Source: Chryseobacterium echinoideorum
GTDB taxonomy: Bacteria; Bacteroidota; Bacteroidia; Flavobacteriales; Weeksellaceae
Assembly (NCBI RefSeq): GCF_007474535.1
Contig: NZ_VKNW01000015.1
Location: 1 to 64,000, forward strand
Length of the DNA: 64,000 bases
Reading direction: 5' to 3'
Shown: positions 1 through 8,432 of the stretch, in pieces
Layout of the letters: each line of letters starts with the position of its first letter
Numbering within the stretch: the stretch's first letter is position 1
Position numbers and translations under genes: made by a program
The notes under the pieces: generated by a model
The model's input: the letters and a program-made list of their open reading frames with translations, nothing else
Databases searched by the model: none
Told to the model about the DNA's origin: nothing

Positions 1-281
1 TAACATAAAATTAATCCTAAATTAATATCTCCCCTTAACTCCCTGAATAACTGTGAGAAAAATTTAAAAAAAAAGCAAAAAGGAAAAGTGAAGGACGACG
101 GGTGGGAAGTTGGGGTTGAAGCACTGGAGATAGAAAGTCTGTATTAAAAAATACCTCCTAATAGATAGAATACATTTTCTTATGTCTGGAAAAATGATGA
201 GATATTATAATATAGAGTATAAGAAGAAAGATACTAAGACTTAAAATTTCAAGCAAATTTCTCAGAATTGTTTTTTTTATA
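1..281. other. Gene-free stretch before rpsP
   Basis: I see no convincing coding region, RNA gene or strong hairpin in these bases. The sequence is AT-rich with a purine-rich patch near 60-135. It ends at the rpsP promoter, so it may hold the 3' flank of a gene lying left of the window. Confidence 0.5.
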
Positions 282-289
282 TATCTTTG
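282..289 (+). promoter_or_regulatory. Promoter -7 element for rpsP
   Basis: TATCTTTG matches the Bacteroidetes -7 consensus TAnnTTTG and is followed by C. It lies about 50 nt upstream of the rpsP ATG, leaving a leader of about 42 nt. A clear TTTG -33 box at the ideal spacing is not obvious. Confidence 0.55.
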
Positions 290-338
290 CAGACTTAAAT
301 ATTTAACCGGGACGAGTTCCCATAACAATCAAACATTT

Positions 339-902
339 ATGTCAGTAAAAATCAGATTACAAAGACACGGTAAAAAAGGTAAGCCTTTCTTTCACATCGT
401 GGTTGCAGATTCCAGAGCAAGAAGAGATGGTAGATTCATCGAAAAAATAGGAACTTACAACCCAGTTACTAACCCTGCTACTATTGACCTGAACGTTGAT
501 GCTGCTGTAAAGTGGTTAAACAACGGAGCTCAGCCAACTGATACGGCAAGAGCTATTCTTTCTTACAAAGGTGCTCTTTACAAAAAACACTTACAAGGTG
601 GTGTGGCTAAAGGTGCTTTTGACGAGGCTGAAGCAGAAAAAAGATTCAATGCTTGGCTAGAAGCTAAAGATGCAAAAGTACAAGGTAAAGTTGAAGGTTT
701 GGCAACTGCTAAGGCTGATGCAAAAAAATCGGCTTTAGAAGCTGAGCAAAAAGTAAATGAAGCTAGAATTACTGCTGCTGCACAGGCAGAGGCAGATGCA
801 AAAGCCGCCGAAGAGGCTGCTAATGCTCCGGCTGAAGAAACTACTGCTGAAGGAGAAGCTCCAGCTGCTGATGCAGAAGGAACTGAAGAAGCTCAGGCTT
901 AA
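339..902 (+). CDS. rpsP: 30S ribosomal protein S16 (bS16), long-tailed
   Basis: Structural protein of the small ribosomal subunit, binding 16S rRNA during 30S assembly. The first 80 or so residues are a typical S16 domain ([20 protein letters not shown], then [22 protein letters not shown]). The protein is 187 residues, about twice the usual 80-100. The extra C-terminal part from about residue 100 is a charged Ala/Glu/Lys-rich, probably helical and disordered tail. I recall such tails from Bacteroidetes S16 proteins. rimM follows 100 nt downstream, the usual rpsP-rimM pairing, and both probably share the promoter at 282. Confidence 0.97.
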   Translation: MSVKIRLQRHGKKGKPFFHIVVADSRARRDGRFIEKIGTYNPVTNPATIDLNVDAAVKWLNNGAQPTDTARAILSYKGALYKKHLQGGVAKGAFDEAEAEKRFNAWLEAKDAKVQGKVEGLATAKADAKKSALEAEQKVNEARITAAAQAEADAKAAEEAANAPAEETTAEGEAPAADAEGTEEAQA

Positions 903-1002
903 TCTTTTAAGAAAATACAAAGTAAAGGCACGATTTTTATCGTGTCTTTATTGTTTAATAAATTTTGAAGATATTTATAAACTACCACTAAAATTCATAA
1001 AA

Positions 1003-1545
1003 ATGAAAAAAGAAGACTGCTATTTACTCGGTAAAATTACCAGAAGACATGGTCTTGCCGGAAATGTTATCCTAAAACTTGATACTGATCAGCCAGAGAT
1101 TTACAATAAGCTGGAATCTATTTTTTTAGAAATTAATGGCTTACTGGTTCCTTTTTTTATTGCTAAATCTTCATGGAGTAAAAATGATGCATTGAATATT
1201 GCTTTCAAAAATTCTACAGAAGCATTGGTAGATCAGTCTTTGGGAAAAAATGTCTATTTGCCGTTGTCTACGCTTCCAAAACTTACCGGAAAACAGTTTT
1301 ATTATCACGAAATTATCGGTTTTGAAATTTTGGATCATACAGGAAATAACTGCGGTGTTATAAGATCTGTAAACGATCAGACAGCTCAAAATTATTTTGT
1401 AACCAATCTGGACGGAAAAGAAGTAGTCATCCCAATCATTAAAGACTGGATTCTTGAGGTAAACAGAGATGAAAGATTCATCAAAATGGAGCTTCCGGAA
1501 GGTCTTATTGATGTATTTTTAGTTCCTTCTAAGAAAGACGAATAA
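1003..1545 (+). CDS. rimM: Ribosome maturation factor RimM
   Basis: Assembly factor for the 30S subunit head that works with S19 and 16S rRNA. The 180-residue protein starts MKKEDCYLLGKITRRHGLAG, the N-terminal RimM beta-barrel signature. A C-terminal PRC-barrel part contains EVVIPIIKDWI and ends in the family motif LPEGLIDVF. The ATG at 1003 was chosen because the open frame upstream to 757 lies mostly inside rpsP in another frame and has low-complexity, non-RimM content. The 3' end overlaps the convergent regulator gene at 1529 by 17 bp. Confidence 0.95.
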   Translation: MKKEDCYLLGKITRRHGLAGNVILKLDTDQPEIYNKLESIFLEINGLLVPFFIAKSSWSKNDALNIAFKNSTEALVDQSLGKNVYLPLSTLPKLTGKQFYYHEIIGFEILDHTGNNCGVIRSVNDQTAQNYFVTNLDGKEVVIPIIKDWILEVNRDERFIKMELPEGLIDVFLVPSKKDE

Positions 1546-2473
1546 CTTTTAATTTTTCTTTCAGGCTCTCAATACGGAGATACATTTTATTAAAGAATAT
1601 TTTCCGGTCCCGGTTACCGGAAGTATTCAGTGACTTTGAATTTTTGATCTGATGTTCAAAATAATTCTGTGTTTCTTTACAGGTTTTCTCATCATTAATC
1701 AGGATGTAACCAAACATATTGGTAGGAATGGCAAAAAGTGATTGTTGCGGATGATGAAAAAAGATGTCATTAGAGAGATGCATCAGTTCATTTTCATACA
1801 ATTGAAATTTATAATTATTTTCTGTTTTGTCTTCAATATACTTGATGAGTTCCTTTAATTCCTGAAGAATAACCTGTGCTTCATTTTTTTCAAGCAATGC
1901 TGTTTCATAATAAAATAAAATCTGCTGTAAAATGCTGGAGATAGTATTTTCATTCCATAGTTCAACTACATTCTGTTCTTCATATTTTTTCTTTAATTCT
2001 TTTGTGTCCAATTCAAAATCAGGCGGGTAAAATTCCAAAAAAGGAATAAAGACCTGTTTCCCATTCAGTAGATTCATCCATACATAAACTTTGAAACGGG
2101 AAAGCATGGTATCTGAGAGTGTATAAAAAAATGGAATATCTTTCGCAGAATAATAAATCGTCATCTCATCGGAAAGAGGAAGACTTTCAAAAACATTCAG
2201 ATTATTCTGAAAAAAAGATTTTAAATCTTCTGTACATTCTACAGCTGTTGTTCTTTTAACCAAAATATGATGATCAGAAGTATGAAACTGATCCAAAGAA
2301 ATCTGAAAATATTTTGCCAATTCCAAAGCTTCCTCAAAACTAAATTTCGCCTTTAGAGAGGTTCTTCTATGCGCTGCATCATAACTGATGTTAAGAATAT
2401 TCGCAATCTCATCATTAAGAGATTTGCTGCCGATTCTCCTTCGAATTTCCTTTAGTAAAAGTTCCTGAAACAT
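1529..2473 (-). CDS. Helix-turn-helix transcriptional regulator, family unclear
   Basis: A 314-residue protein. Residues 1-60 look like an HTH domain of the XRE/lambda-repressor kind (EIANILNISYDAAHRRTSLK, then a helix with EEALELAKYFQISLDQF). The remaining 250 residues are helix-rich with no motif I can name, perhaps a sensor or dimerisation region. It lacks membrane segments. It converges on rimM with a 17-bp overlap and is divergent from the small lipoprotein-like gene at 2577, with which it shares a 103-bp intergenic region. Its targets are unknown; the HTH assignment is moderately secure. Confidence 0.65.
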   Translation of the reverse strand: MFQELLLKEIRRRIGSKSLNDEIANILNISYDAAHRRTSLKAKFSFEEALELAKYFQISLDQFHTSDHHILVKRTTAVECTEDLKSFFQNNLNVFESLPLSDEMTIYYSAKDIPFFYTLSDTMLSRFKVYVWMNLLNGKQVFIPFLEFYPPDFELDTKELKKKYEEQNVVELWNENTISSILQQILFYYETALLEKNEAQVILQELKELIKYIEDKTENNYKFQLYENELMHLSNDIFFHHPQQSLFAIPTNMFGYILINDEKTCKETQNYFEHQIKNSKSLNTSGNRDRKIFFNKMYLRIESLKEKLKVIRLS

Positions 2474-2545
2474 AATTTGCGATTTTCACAAATTTAAGTA
2501 ATTATTTTAATTTTTTTTCGCATTTATTAAAACGGTTTTCAAAAG

Positions 2546-2553
2546 TAGCTTTG
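2546..2553 (+). promoter_or_regulatory. Promoter -7 element
   Basis: TAGCTTTG fits TAnnTTTG and lies 23 nt upstream of the ATG at 2577, in the divergent region shared with the HTH regulator gene. It probably drives the small lipoprotein-like gene and the CDP-alcohol phosphatidyltransferase as one unit. Confidence 0.5.
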
Positions 2554-2576
2554 AAGTGTAATTTAAAATATTGAAA

Positions 2577-2813
2577 ATGAAAAAATTGATTTTTTATTTA
2601 TTCTTATCACTTTTTATAATGAATTGCGTAGGTTTTAGAAATATAGAGTCATGCGAATCGGTTATTCAAGGATGGAATATCCAGAAATCCAGATTGGGAA
2701 TGGAAGGTAATCATTTGAAGGTTCAAAGCAATTATTTCTTTTGCAACGGATTTGCAGTTGTAATGAGCGACTGGAAAACACTTCACTATAATTTAACTTT
2801 TGAAAAACAATAA
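2577..2813 (+). CDS. Small exported hypothetical protein
   Basis: A 78-residue protein that begins MKKLIFYLFLSLFIMNC, a basic start followed by a hydrophobic stretch and a cysteine. This could be a lipoprotein signal, although Asn before the Cys is an unusual lipobox residue. The rest has three more cysteines and no recognised domain. An in-frame TTG at 2571 is less likely than the ATG. The stop is 3 nt before the next ATG, so it is translationally linked to the CDP-alcohol phosphatidyltransferase. Function unknown. Confidence 0.6.
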   Translation: MKKLIFYLFLSLFIMNCVGFRNIESCESVIQGWNIQKSRLGMEGNHLKVQSNYFFCNGFAVVMSDWKTLHYNLTFEKQ

Positions 2814-2816
2814 ATC

Positions 2817-3416
2817 ATGAAAACAATGCCTTATTTATTAGTCGCCACCAGATTTATTCTTTCACCCATCATTATTTTATTAGCTTATTTAAAAGGAGAA
2901 GATTCCCGATGTTTAATTTTAGTTTTAATGTATTTTGGTCTGCTAACAGATATTTTCGATGGAATTATCGCCCGGAAAGTTGGCGTTTCCTCAGAAAAAT
3001 TGAGAAGACTAGATAGCCAGACCGATTTGATTTTTTGGCTTTCCTTAGGACTCGCCGCATATTTTTTAAGTCCTCAGTTGATAAAAAATGAATGGAAAGG
3101 AATTGCTTTAATTTTTATAATGGAAGGATTATGCTATATCATAAGCTGGTTAAAATTCGGAAAGGAAACCTGCACTCATGCATGGCTTTCAAAGTTGTGG
3201 GGATTAAGTTTACTTTTAGCTTTAACTTATTTAATAGGTTGGCAAAGAACAGACTGGACTTTTAATCTGACAGTCATTCTGGGATTTATTTCTCACCTTG
3301 ACGTTATTCTGATTATTTTAATACTTCCAAAGTGGCAATATGATGTGCCCAGTTTTTATCATGCATGGAAAATCAGGAAAGGAAAACATAGGAACAAATC
3401 AGTTTTCTTTAATTGA
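2817..3416 (+). CDS. CDP-alcohol phosphatidyltransferase family protein
   Basis: An integral membrane enzyme expected to transfer a phosphatidyl group from a CDP-linked lipid to an alcohol. At about residues 47-72 it has DIFDGIIAR...LRRLDSQTD, which matches the family motif D-x2-DG-x2-AR-x8-G-x3-D-x3-D except that the expected Gly is Leu. All four metal-binding Asp residues are present. Several hydrophobic segments follow (residues 5-25, 78-100, 135-165), in a protein of 199 residues. It is close in design to phosphatidylglycerophosphate synthases, but the actual alcohol cannot be told from sequence. It is followed by a terminator at 3471. Confidence 0.8.
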   Translation: MKTMPYLLVATRFILSPIIILLAYLKGEDSRCLILVLMYFGLLTDIFDGIIARKVGVSSEKLRRLDSQTDLIFWLSLGLAAYFLSPQLIKNEWKGIALIFIMEGLCYIISWLKFGKETCTHAWLSKLWGLSLLLALTYLIGWQRTDWTFNLTVILGFISHLDVILIILILPKWQYDVPSFYHAWKIRKGKHRNKSVFFN

Positions 3417-3470
3417 CTCTTATCTAAAGAATAGTTTTTTCATCAAATAATTGATAAATGATTTTAATTA

Positions 3471-3504
3471 AAACAGCCTAATCTTCAAATTGCGCTGTTT
3501 TTTT
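3471..3504 (+). terminator. Rho-independent terminator
   Basis: The 7-bp stem AAACAGC/GCTGTTT with a 16-nt loop is followed by a T run (TTTT), 55 nt after the CDP-alcohol phosphatidyltransferase stop. The asnS -7 element begins just after it. Confidence 0.6.
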
Positions 3505-3505
3505 G

Positions 3506-3513
3506 TAACTTTG
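3506..3513 (+). promoter_or_regulatory. Promoter -7 element for asnS
   Basis: TAACTTTG followed by C fits TAnnTTTG. It lies 40 nt upstream of the ATG at 3553, and inside the longer open frame that starts at 3490. This favours 3553 as the true start of asnS. Confidence 0.6.
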
Positions 3514-3552
3514 CACACATTAATTTTTAGACAAAAATTTTATCATCAACAA

Positions 3553-5001
3553 ATGAAAAAGCAGACAATTAAGGAAATCCTACAGGATTACAAAAAAGTA
3601 TTACATCATGATATTACGGTTTATGGCTGGGTAAGAGCTTTCCGTTCTAATCGCTTTATTGCGCTAAATGATGGCTCTACAATTAATAATTTGCAAATCG
3701 TTGTTGATTTTGAGAATTTTGATGAAGAAGTAATTTCTAAAATCAGTACAGCAGCTTCGCTTAAAATTGTTGGTGAAGTTGTTGAAAGTCAGGGAGCGGG
3801 ACAAACGGTAGAGATTCTGGCGAAAAAAATTATCGTTTTAGGAGATAATTTTACCGAAGAAAGAGACAAAACAATTCTTCAGCCTAAAAAACACTCTTTA
3901 GAAACCTTGAGAGATCAGGCACATTTGAGATTCAGAACCAACTTATTCGGAGCTGTTTTCAGAGTGCGTCATGCGGTGAGTTTTGCCGTTCATTCTTTCT
4001 TTAACCAAAACCAGTTCTTTTATATCAATACACCGGTAATTACAGGAGCTGACGCAGAAGGAGCAGGTGAAATGTTTGGGGTAACCAATTTTGATTTAAA
4101 CAATATTCCGAGAGATGAGCAGGGAGACATTGATTATTCCCAGGATTTCTTCGGAAGAAAAACCAATTTGACGGTTTCCGGACAGCTTGAAGGAGAAACA
4201 GCAGCTATGGGATTGGGAAGAATTTATACTTTTGGACCCACTTTCCGTGCAGAAAATTCAAACACAACGCGTCACTTGGCAGAATTCTGGATGATTGAAC
4301 CAGAAGTAGCATTCAATAATCTGGAAGACAATATTGATTTGGCGGAAGATTTTCTGAAGTACGTTATTCAATATGTTTTAGATAACTGTAGAGATGATTT
4401 GGAGTTTCTGGATAAACGTTTTGCAGAAGAACAAAAATCTAAACCTGAAAAAGAGAGAGCAAAAGAAGGTTTGATTGAAAAGCTTGAAAATGTAGTTTCT
4501 AAGCGATTCAAAAGGGTTTCTTACACAGAAGCAATAGAGATTTTATTAAATTCAAAAGAAAATAAAAAAGGAAAATTCCAGTTTCCGGTTGAAAACTGGG
4601 GAACTGATCTTCAGTCTGAACACGAAAGATATCTTGTTGAAAAACATTTTGAAAGCCCGGTAGTACTATTTGATTATCCAAAAGAAATCAAAGCATTCTA
4701 CATGAAGCTTAATGATGATAATAAAACGGTTGCTGCAATGGATGTACTTTTCCCGGGAATCGGTGAAATCATCGGTGGTTCCGAAAGAGAAGCAAGATTA
4801 GATGTTCTAAAAACAAAAATGGCAGAAATGCACGTTGATGAGCACGAATTGTGGTGGTATTTAGATACCAGAAAATTCGGTTCTGTACCGCATGCCGGAT
4901 TTGGTCTGGGATTGGAAAGATTAGTTCTTTTCGTAACGGGAATGACGAACATCAGAGATGTGATTCCTTTTCCGAGAACGCCTAAGAATGCTGAATTTTA
5001 A
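3553..5001 (+). CDS. asnS: Asparagine--tRNA ligase
   Basis: Class II aminoacyl-tRNA synthetase that charges tRNA-Asn. The 482-residue protein has an N-terminal OB-fold anticodon-binding domain ([20 protein letters not shown], about residues 18-37). The class II catalytic core has motif 2 ([20 protein letters not shown]) and motif 3 ([12 protein letters not shown]) near the C terminus. The start at 3553 gives the family length; the open frame extends 21 codons further upstream but across the promoter. It stands alone, with a strong terminator immediately downstream. Confidence 0.97.
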   Translation: MKKQTIKEILQDYKKVLHHDITVYGWVRAFRSNRFIALNDGSTINNLQIVVDFENFDEEVISKISTAASLKIVGEVVESQGAGQTVEILAKKIIVLGDNFTEERDKTILQPKKHSLETLRDQAHLRFRTNLFGAVFRVRHAVSFAVHSFFNQNQFFYINTPVITGADAEGAGEMFGVTNFDLNNIPRDEQGDIDYSQDFFGRKTNLTVSGQLEGETAAMGLGRIYTFGPTFRAENSNTTRHLAEFWMIEPEVAFNNLEDNIDLAEDFLKYVIQYVLDNCRDDLEFLDKRFAEEQKSKPEKERAKEGLIEKLENVVSKRFKRVSYTEAIEILLNSKENKKGKFQFPVENWGTDLQSEHERYLVEKHFESPVVLFDYPKEIKAFYMKLNDDNKTVAAMDVLFPGIGEIIGGSEREARLDVLKTKMAEMHVDEHELWWYLDTRKFGSVPHAGFGLGLERLVLFVTGMTNIRDVIPFPRTPKNAEF

Positions 5002-5014
5002 CGATTAAACTTAC

Positions 5015-5046
5015 AATGTCTCTGAAATTTTCAGAGACATTTTTTT
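5015..5046 (+). terminator. Rho-independent terminator of asnS
   Basis: Perfect 11-bp inverted repeat AATGTCTCTGA/TCAGAGACATT with a 5-nt loop, followed by TTTTTT, 14 nt after the asnS stop. Confidence 0.85.
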
Positions 5047-5099
5047 ATTTGCTAAATACTGAAATTAAAATTAAATTTACTTATCATTATATTTTTCAA

Positions 5100-5125
5100 A
5101 TTTTATTCTAATGACAGAATTACTT
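5100..5125 (+). promoter_or_regulatory. Candidate ECF-sigma promoter (shared motif, copy 1)
   Basis: ATTTTATTCT, then 11 bases, then TACTT. Exactly the same two blocks with the same spacing occur at 6002-6027, before the DUF417/msrAB unit. Here the motif ends 27 nt before the sigma factor ATG. The arrangement suggests a promoter read by the adjacent ECF sigma factor itself. This is inferred from two copies only. Confidence 0.4.
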
Positions 5126-5152
5126 CCAGGTGCTTAATCCATCAGTAAAAGA

Positions 5153-5707
5153 ATGACTAAAAACGAAACATTCAGAAACTGGATTAATCAGTATTCGGCT
5201 CCTTTACTACAACGTGCCGTTTTTCTACTTTCAGACAAAACAGAAGCAGAAGACATCGTACAGGAGGTTTTTGTTGCCGCCTTTCATTCTTATGAATCTT
5301 TTGAAGGCAAAAGCAAACCTTTGACGTGGCTTATGGTCATTTTGCAAAGAAAAGTTTCTGATTATTACCGAAAAAAATATAAATCTAAGCCTCACATCAG
5401 TTTTGATCAGTATTTTGATGAAACAGGTTCCTGGAGAAATGATGATGTTTTGGCAGACTGGAATATTTCAGATAAAGAAAATGAGTTGATGAATGATACA
5501 GATTTTAATATAACTTTTGATCATTGTATAGAAAACTTACCGGAAAGATGGAAAATTCCCGTAAAATTGTATTATCTTCAAGAAAAAAAAGGAGAAGAAG
5601 TGTGTCAGGAACTAAAAATTTCTGCGACTAACCTTTGGAAGATTCTACAAAGAAGCAGGTTACAGCTAAGAGAGTGTTTGCAACTCAATTGGTTTTCTCC
5701 AACATAA
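5153..5707 (+). CDS. RNA polymerase ECF-type sigma factor
   Basis: A 184-residue extracytoplasmic-function sigma factor. Region 2 lies in residues 10-75, with DKTEAEDIVQEVFVAAFHSY and the tryptophan-containing LTWLMVILQRKVSDYYRK. Region 4 is near residues 120-175 (ENLPERWKIPVKLYYLQEKK, then the HTH with LKISATNLWKILQRSRLQLR). The anti-sigma gene starts 11 nt after the stop, the classic sigma/anti-sigma pair. The ATG at 5153 is the first in frame. Its upstream motif recurs before the DUF417/msrAB genes, which suggests autoregulation and a small regulon for oxidant defence (inference). Confidence 0.92.
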   Translation: MTKNETFRNWINQYSAPLLQRAVFLLSDKTEAEDIVQEVFVAAFHSYESFEGKSKPLTWLMVILQRKVSDYYRKKYKSKPHISFDQYFDETGSWRNDDVLADWNISDKENELMNDTDFNITFDHCIENLPERWKIPVKLYYLQEKKGEEVCQELKISATNLWKILQRSRLQLRECLQLNWFSPT

Positions 5708-5718
5708 ATGAACTGAAG

Positions 5719-5985
5719 ATGCTAAAAAAACTAATTCATAAACTCTTTTTACCATGCAGTACCGCTACCCTGCTCATGGAGAAAAGTATGGCAAAAACCA
5801 TCTCTTCCAAAGAGCAAAAACAACTCAATATTCATTTGAAAATATGCAAGTGGTGCAGATCTTATCAGGAAAAATTAAAAATTCTGGATGATATTCTAAA
5901 AAGAAAAATACAATCCGAAGACCAAACTGATTCAGTTGATATTCAGAAATTTAAAGAAAAAACGATAAAAAATCTCAAAATATAG
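5719..5985 (+). CDS. Zinc-finger anti-sigma factor
   Basis: An 88-residue protein directly behind the ECF sigma gene. It carries the ZAS-type motif H-x3-C-x2-C (HLKICKWC, about residues 49-56) plus an earlier Cys at residue 12, the layout of soluble zinc-binding anti-sigma domains that release sigma when thiols are oxidised. There is no membrane segment, so it is probably cytoplasmic. I chose the ATG at 5719 (MLKKLIHKL) rather than an in-frame ATG inside the sigma gene, because homologous proteins start just before the finger region and the spacing to the sigma stop is then 11 nt. Confidence 0.75.
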   Translation: MLKKLIHKLFLPCSTATLLMEKSMAKTISSKEQKQLNIHLKICKWCRSYQEKLKILDDILKRKIQSEDQTDSVDIQKFKEKTIKNLKI

Positions 5986-6001
5986 AAAAAAATCTGTCAG
6001 G

Positions 6002-6030
6002 ATTTTATTCTTGTTCCGACTATACTTTTG
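6002..6030 (+). promoter_or_regulatory. Candidate ECF-sigma promoter (copy 2), overlapping a TAnnTTTG box
   Basis: ATTTTATTCT, 11 bases, TACTT, as at 5100. TACTTTTG at 6023-6030 also fits the housekeeping -7 consensus, so both sigma factors might use this site. It lies about 33-61 nt before the DUF417 ATG. Confidence 0.4.
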
Positions 6031-6062
6031 AAACTAAAAGTATTTCATTTAAAACTAAAAAA

Positions 6063-6500
6063 ATGAGCGGAACAACATCAGTTAAAAACAAAACGTATCA
6101 AACAGGCTACACTATTTCCTTATTAGGAGCTTCCCTGATCTTGCTTTGGATAGGACTTTTTAAGTTTACCCCTACTGAAGCCAACGCAATAAAACCTTTA
6201 TTGGAAAACCATTTCCTTACTTTTTTCGTTTATGATTATATAAATGTTCAATGGGTATCAAATACTATCGGAACGATAGAAATTATCATTGCAATTGTAT
6301 TATTGTTTAGTGCGAAATTTGCAGTTCTGAAAAGGTTTGCAGGAATCGGAATGATCGCAGTGTTCACAGTAACACTCAGCTATCTCTTCACAACTCCCGG
6401 AATGTGGAAAGTTGTTGACGGATTTCCTGTTACAGATTTTTTCATTCTGAAAGATTTGATGCTCTTGGGATTTGGGTTAATGATTTTAAATGATAAATAA
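6063..6500 (+). CDS. DUF417 / RclC-like inner membrane protein
   Basis: A 145-residue membrane protein with about four hydrophobic segments (residues 15-32, 67-86, 95-115, 128-142). Landmarks of the DUF417 (YkgB/RclC) family are [18 protein letters not shown] at about residues 30-47 and KDLMLLGFG near the end. E. coli RclC belongs to the reactive-chlorine resistance regulon, though its biochemical role is unclear. It overlaps the msrAB start by one base (TAATG), so the two are translationally coupled. With the upstream sigma/anti-sigma pair this suggests an oxidant-response unit. Confidence 0.8.
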   Translation: MSGTTSVKNKTYQTGYTISLLGASLILLWIGLFKFTPTEANAIKPLLENHFLTFFVYDYINVQWVSNTIGTIEIIIAIVLLFSAKFAVLKRFAGIGMIAVFTVTLSYLFTTPGMWKVVDGFPVTDFFILKDLMLLGFGLMILNDK

Positions 6501-7618
6501 TGAATTTAAATAATAAGAGAAAAATGAAAAGTATATTAATGTTATTCGGATTGAGCTTCGGAATAGCTGTATTCGCAGGAAGTTGTGGAGATGCAAAACC
6601 AAAAGCCACAGAAAATAAAAAAGAAAATAACACCATTATGAACAGTAAAAACTTAAAAGAAATCTATTTTGCAGGAGGATGTTTCTGGGGAACCGAGCAT
6701 TTTTTTCAGCAAGTTCGAGGAGTGGTAAAAACCGAAGTAGGATATGCCAACGGCAATACTAAAAATCCCACTTATGAAGAAGTGGTAAGCCACACTACGG
6801 GTTTTGCCGAAACGGTAAAAGTACTTTACGATCCTGAACAGATAGATCTTAAACTTTTAATTGATTTGTATTTTAAAACGATTGATCCTACAAGTATAGA
6901 CAAGCAGGGAAATGACAGAGGAAATCAATACCGAACAGGAATTTACTCGACCGACAAAGAAACTGAAGCGATTGTAAAAGCTCAAGTCGAAAAATTAGCC
7001 CGGAATTATAGTAAACCTGTCGTTGTAGAAACTATTGCTCTGAAAAATTTCTATAAAGCAGAAGATTATCATCAGGATTATCTGGACAAAAATCCGGGAG
7101 GATACTGTCATATTGAACCAGGTCTTTTTGAAATGGCAAGAAATGCAAACCCACTGCCCAAAAAAGAAATAAAATACCAAAAACAGGACAAAAAAGCTTT
7201 GAAAGAAAAACTGACTGCCGAACAATATAATGTAACGCAGGAAAACGGAACAGAAAGACCATTTCAAAATGAATACTGGGACGAAACAAGAGAGGGAATT
7301 TATGTAGATATTACGACAGGTGAGCCTTTGTTTATTTCAACAGATAAATTTGAATCAGGCTGCGGATGGCCAAGTTTTTCTAAGCCGATTACCAAAAAGC
7401 TGATTGATGAAAAATTAGACCGTTCTCACGGAATGACCAGAGTGGAAGTAAGAAGCAAAACAGGAGATGCGCATTTGGGTCATGTTTTCAACGATGGTCC
7501 TGCTGATAAAGGCGGGCTTCGCTACTGCATCAATTCAGCTTCTCTGAAATTTATTCCGAAAGCTGAAATGGAACAGAAGGGATATGGAGAATATATTTCG
7601 CTTTTAGACAAAAAATAA
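6500..7618 (+). CDS. msrAB: Bifunctional peptide methionine sulfoxide reductase MsrA-MsrB, lipoprotein
   Basis: Reduces both S- and R-methionine sulfoxide in oxidised proteins. The MsrA half carries the catalytic Cys in [11 protein letters not shown] (C61) at about residues 50-205. The MsrB half (about 220-365) has SGCGWPSF and the catalytic Cys in GLRYC (C343). It lacks the CxxC zinc pairs of zinc-type MsrB. The N terminus ([18 protein letters not shown], Cys29) looks like a lipoprotein signal, so the enzyme is probably anchored in the periplasmic or outer membrane. The ATG at 6500 overlaps the DUF417 stop; an ATG at 6524 (MKSILML) gives an equally good signal peptide. Confidence 0.95.
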   Translation: MNLNNKRKMKSILMLFGLSFGIAVFAGSCGDAKPKATENKKENNTIMNSKNLKEIYFAGGCFWGTEHFFQQVRGVVKTEVGYANGNTKNPTYEEVVSHTTGFAETVKVLYDPEQIDLKLLIDLYFKTIDPTSIDKQGNDRGNQYRTGIYSTDKETEAIVKAQVEKLARNYSKPVVVETIALKNFYKAEDYHQDYLDKNPGGYCHIEPGLFEMARNANPLPKKEIKYQKQDKKALKEKLTAEQYNVTQENGTERPFQNEYWDETREGIYVDITTGEPLFISTDKFESGCGWPSFSKPITKKLIDEKLDRSHGMTRVEVRSKTGDAHLGHVFNDGPADKGGLRYCINSASLKFIPKAEMEQKGYGEYISLLDKK

Positions 7619-7639
7619 TAGATCTTAATATCAAATAAA

Positions 7640-7675
7640 AATCGGCGCGCCTCTGCGAGGCGCGCCGATTTTTTG
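7640..7675. terminator. Strong bidirectional terminator between msrAB and clpP
   Basis: Perfect 14-bp stem AATCGGCGCGCCTC/GAGGCGCGCCGATT with a 3-nt loop, flanked by A and T runs on both sides. It is strikingly GC-rich for this AT-rich region and serves the two convergent genes. Confidence 0.92.
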
Positions 7676-7693
7676 TTTTGTTCAGGGAAAAAA

Positions 7694-8377
7694 TTATTTC
7701 TCTTTTGATCTGTGTAAAACCTCATCCACCATTCCAAACTCTTTGGCTTCTGAAGAAGTCATCCAATAATCTCTGTCAGACGCTTTTTCTACCCATTCAT
7801 AAGTCTGACCGGAGTGTTCAGAAATAATATCGTACAACTCTTTTTTCAGCTTAAGCATTTCTCTCAGATTAATTTCCATATCTGAAGCAACCCCTTGTGC
7901 ACCGCCGCTCGGCTGGTGAATCATCACTCTGGAATGCTTCAATGCAGAACGCTTTCCTTTCTCACCTGCTACCAAAAGAACTGCTCCCATAGAAGCTGCC
8001 ATTCCGGTACAGATGGTTGCAACATCGGGCTTAATGATCTGCATGGTATCATAAATTCCCAAACCTGCGTAAACGCTTCCGCCCGGAGAATTGATGTAAA
8101 TCTGAATATCCTTATTAGGATCCGAACTTTCTAAGAATAATAACTGTGCTGTGACAATATTCGCAACCTGATCATCTATTCCTGTTCCAAGGAAAATAAT
8201 TCTGTCCATCATCAATCTGGAAAAAACGTCCATCTGCGCTACGTTCATTCTTCTTTCCTCCATAATGTAAGGCGTAAGATTGGTAGGATTGAATGCTCCC
8301 ATATATTGATCGGTTACCAAACCGCTGTTTCCCAAATGCTTTACTGAGAAATCTCTGAATTCTTTTTTTATGTCCAT
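7694..8377 (-). CDS. clpP: ATP-dependent Clp protease proteolytic subunit
   Basis: Serine protease subunit that forms a tetradecameric barrel and degrades substrates delivered by ClpX or other Clp ATPases. The protein has 227 residues with the catalytic triad visible: Ser129 in GMAASMGA, His154 in MIHQPSGG and Asp203 in DRDYWM. The oxyanion segment INSPGGSV is present. An N-terminal stretch of about 25 residues before the mature fold may be a propeptide. It lies 55 nt downstream of dnaG on the same strand; its ATPase partner is not in the window. Confidence 0.97.
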   Translation of the reverse strand: MDIKKEFRDFSVKHLGNSGLVTDQYMGAFNPTNLTPYIMEERRMNVAQMDVFSRLMMDRIIFLGTGIDDQVANIVTAQLLFLESSDPNKDIQIYINSPGGSVYAGLGIYDTMQIIKPDVATICTGMAASMGAVLLVAGEKGKRSALKHSRVMIHQPSGGAQGVASDMEINLREMLKLKKELYDIISEHSGQTYEWVEKASDRDYWMTSSEAKEFGMVDEVLHRSKEK

Positions 8378-8432
8378 ATCTATTGGTATAATTTCTTAAA
8401 ATTTATTGATACCTAAATTACAATTTTTATTC

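Noticed and set aside
757-1002. N-terminal extension of RimM into rpsP
   Set aside because: Out-of-frame reading of the rpsP tail giving Leu/Lys-rich low complexity; the RimM fold starts at 1003.
7640-7670. GC-rich GGCGCGCC palindrome considered as a vector or cloning trace
   Set aside because: It forms a perfect stem-loop with flanking A/T runs exactly between two convergent genes, so a natural terminator explains it.
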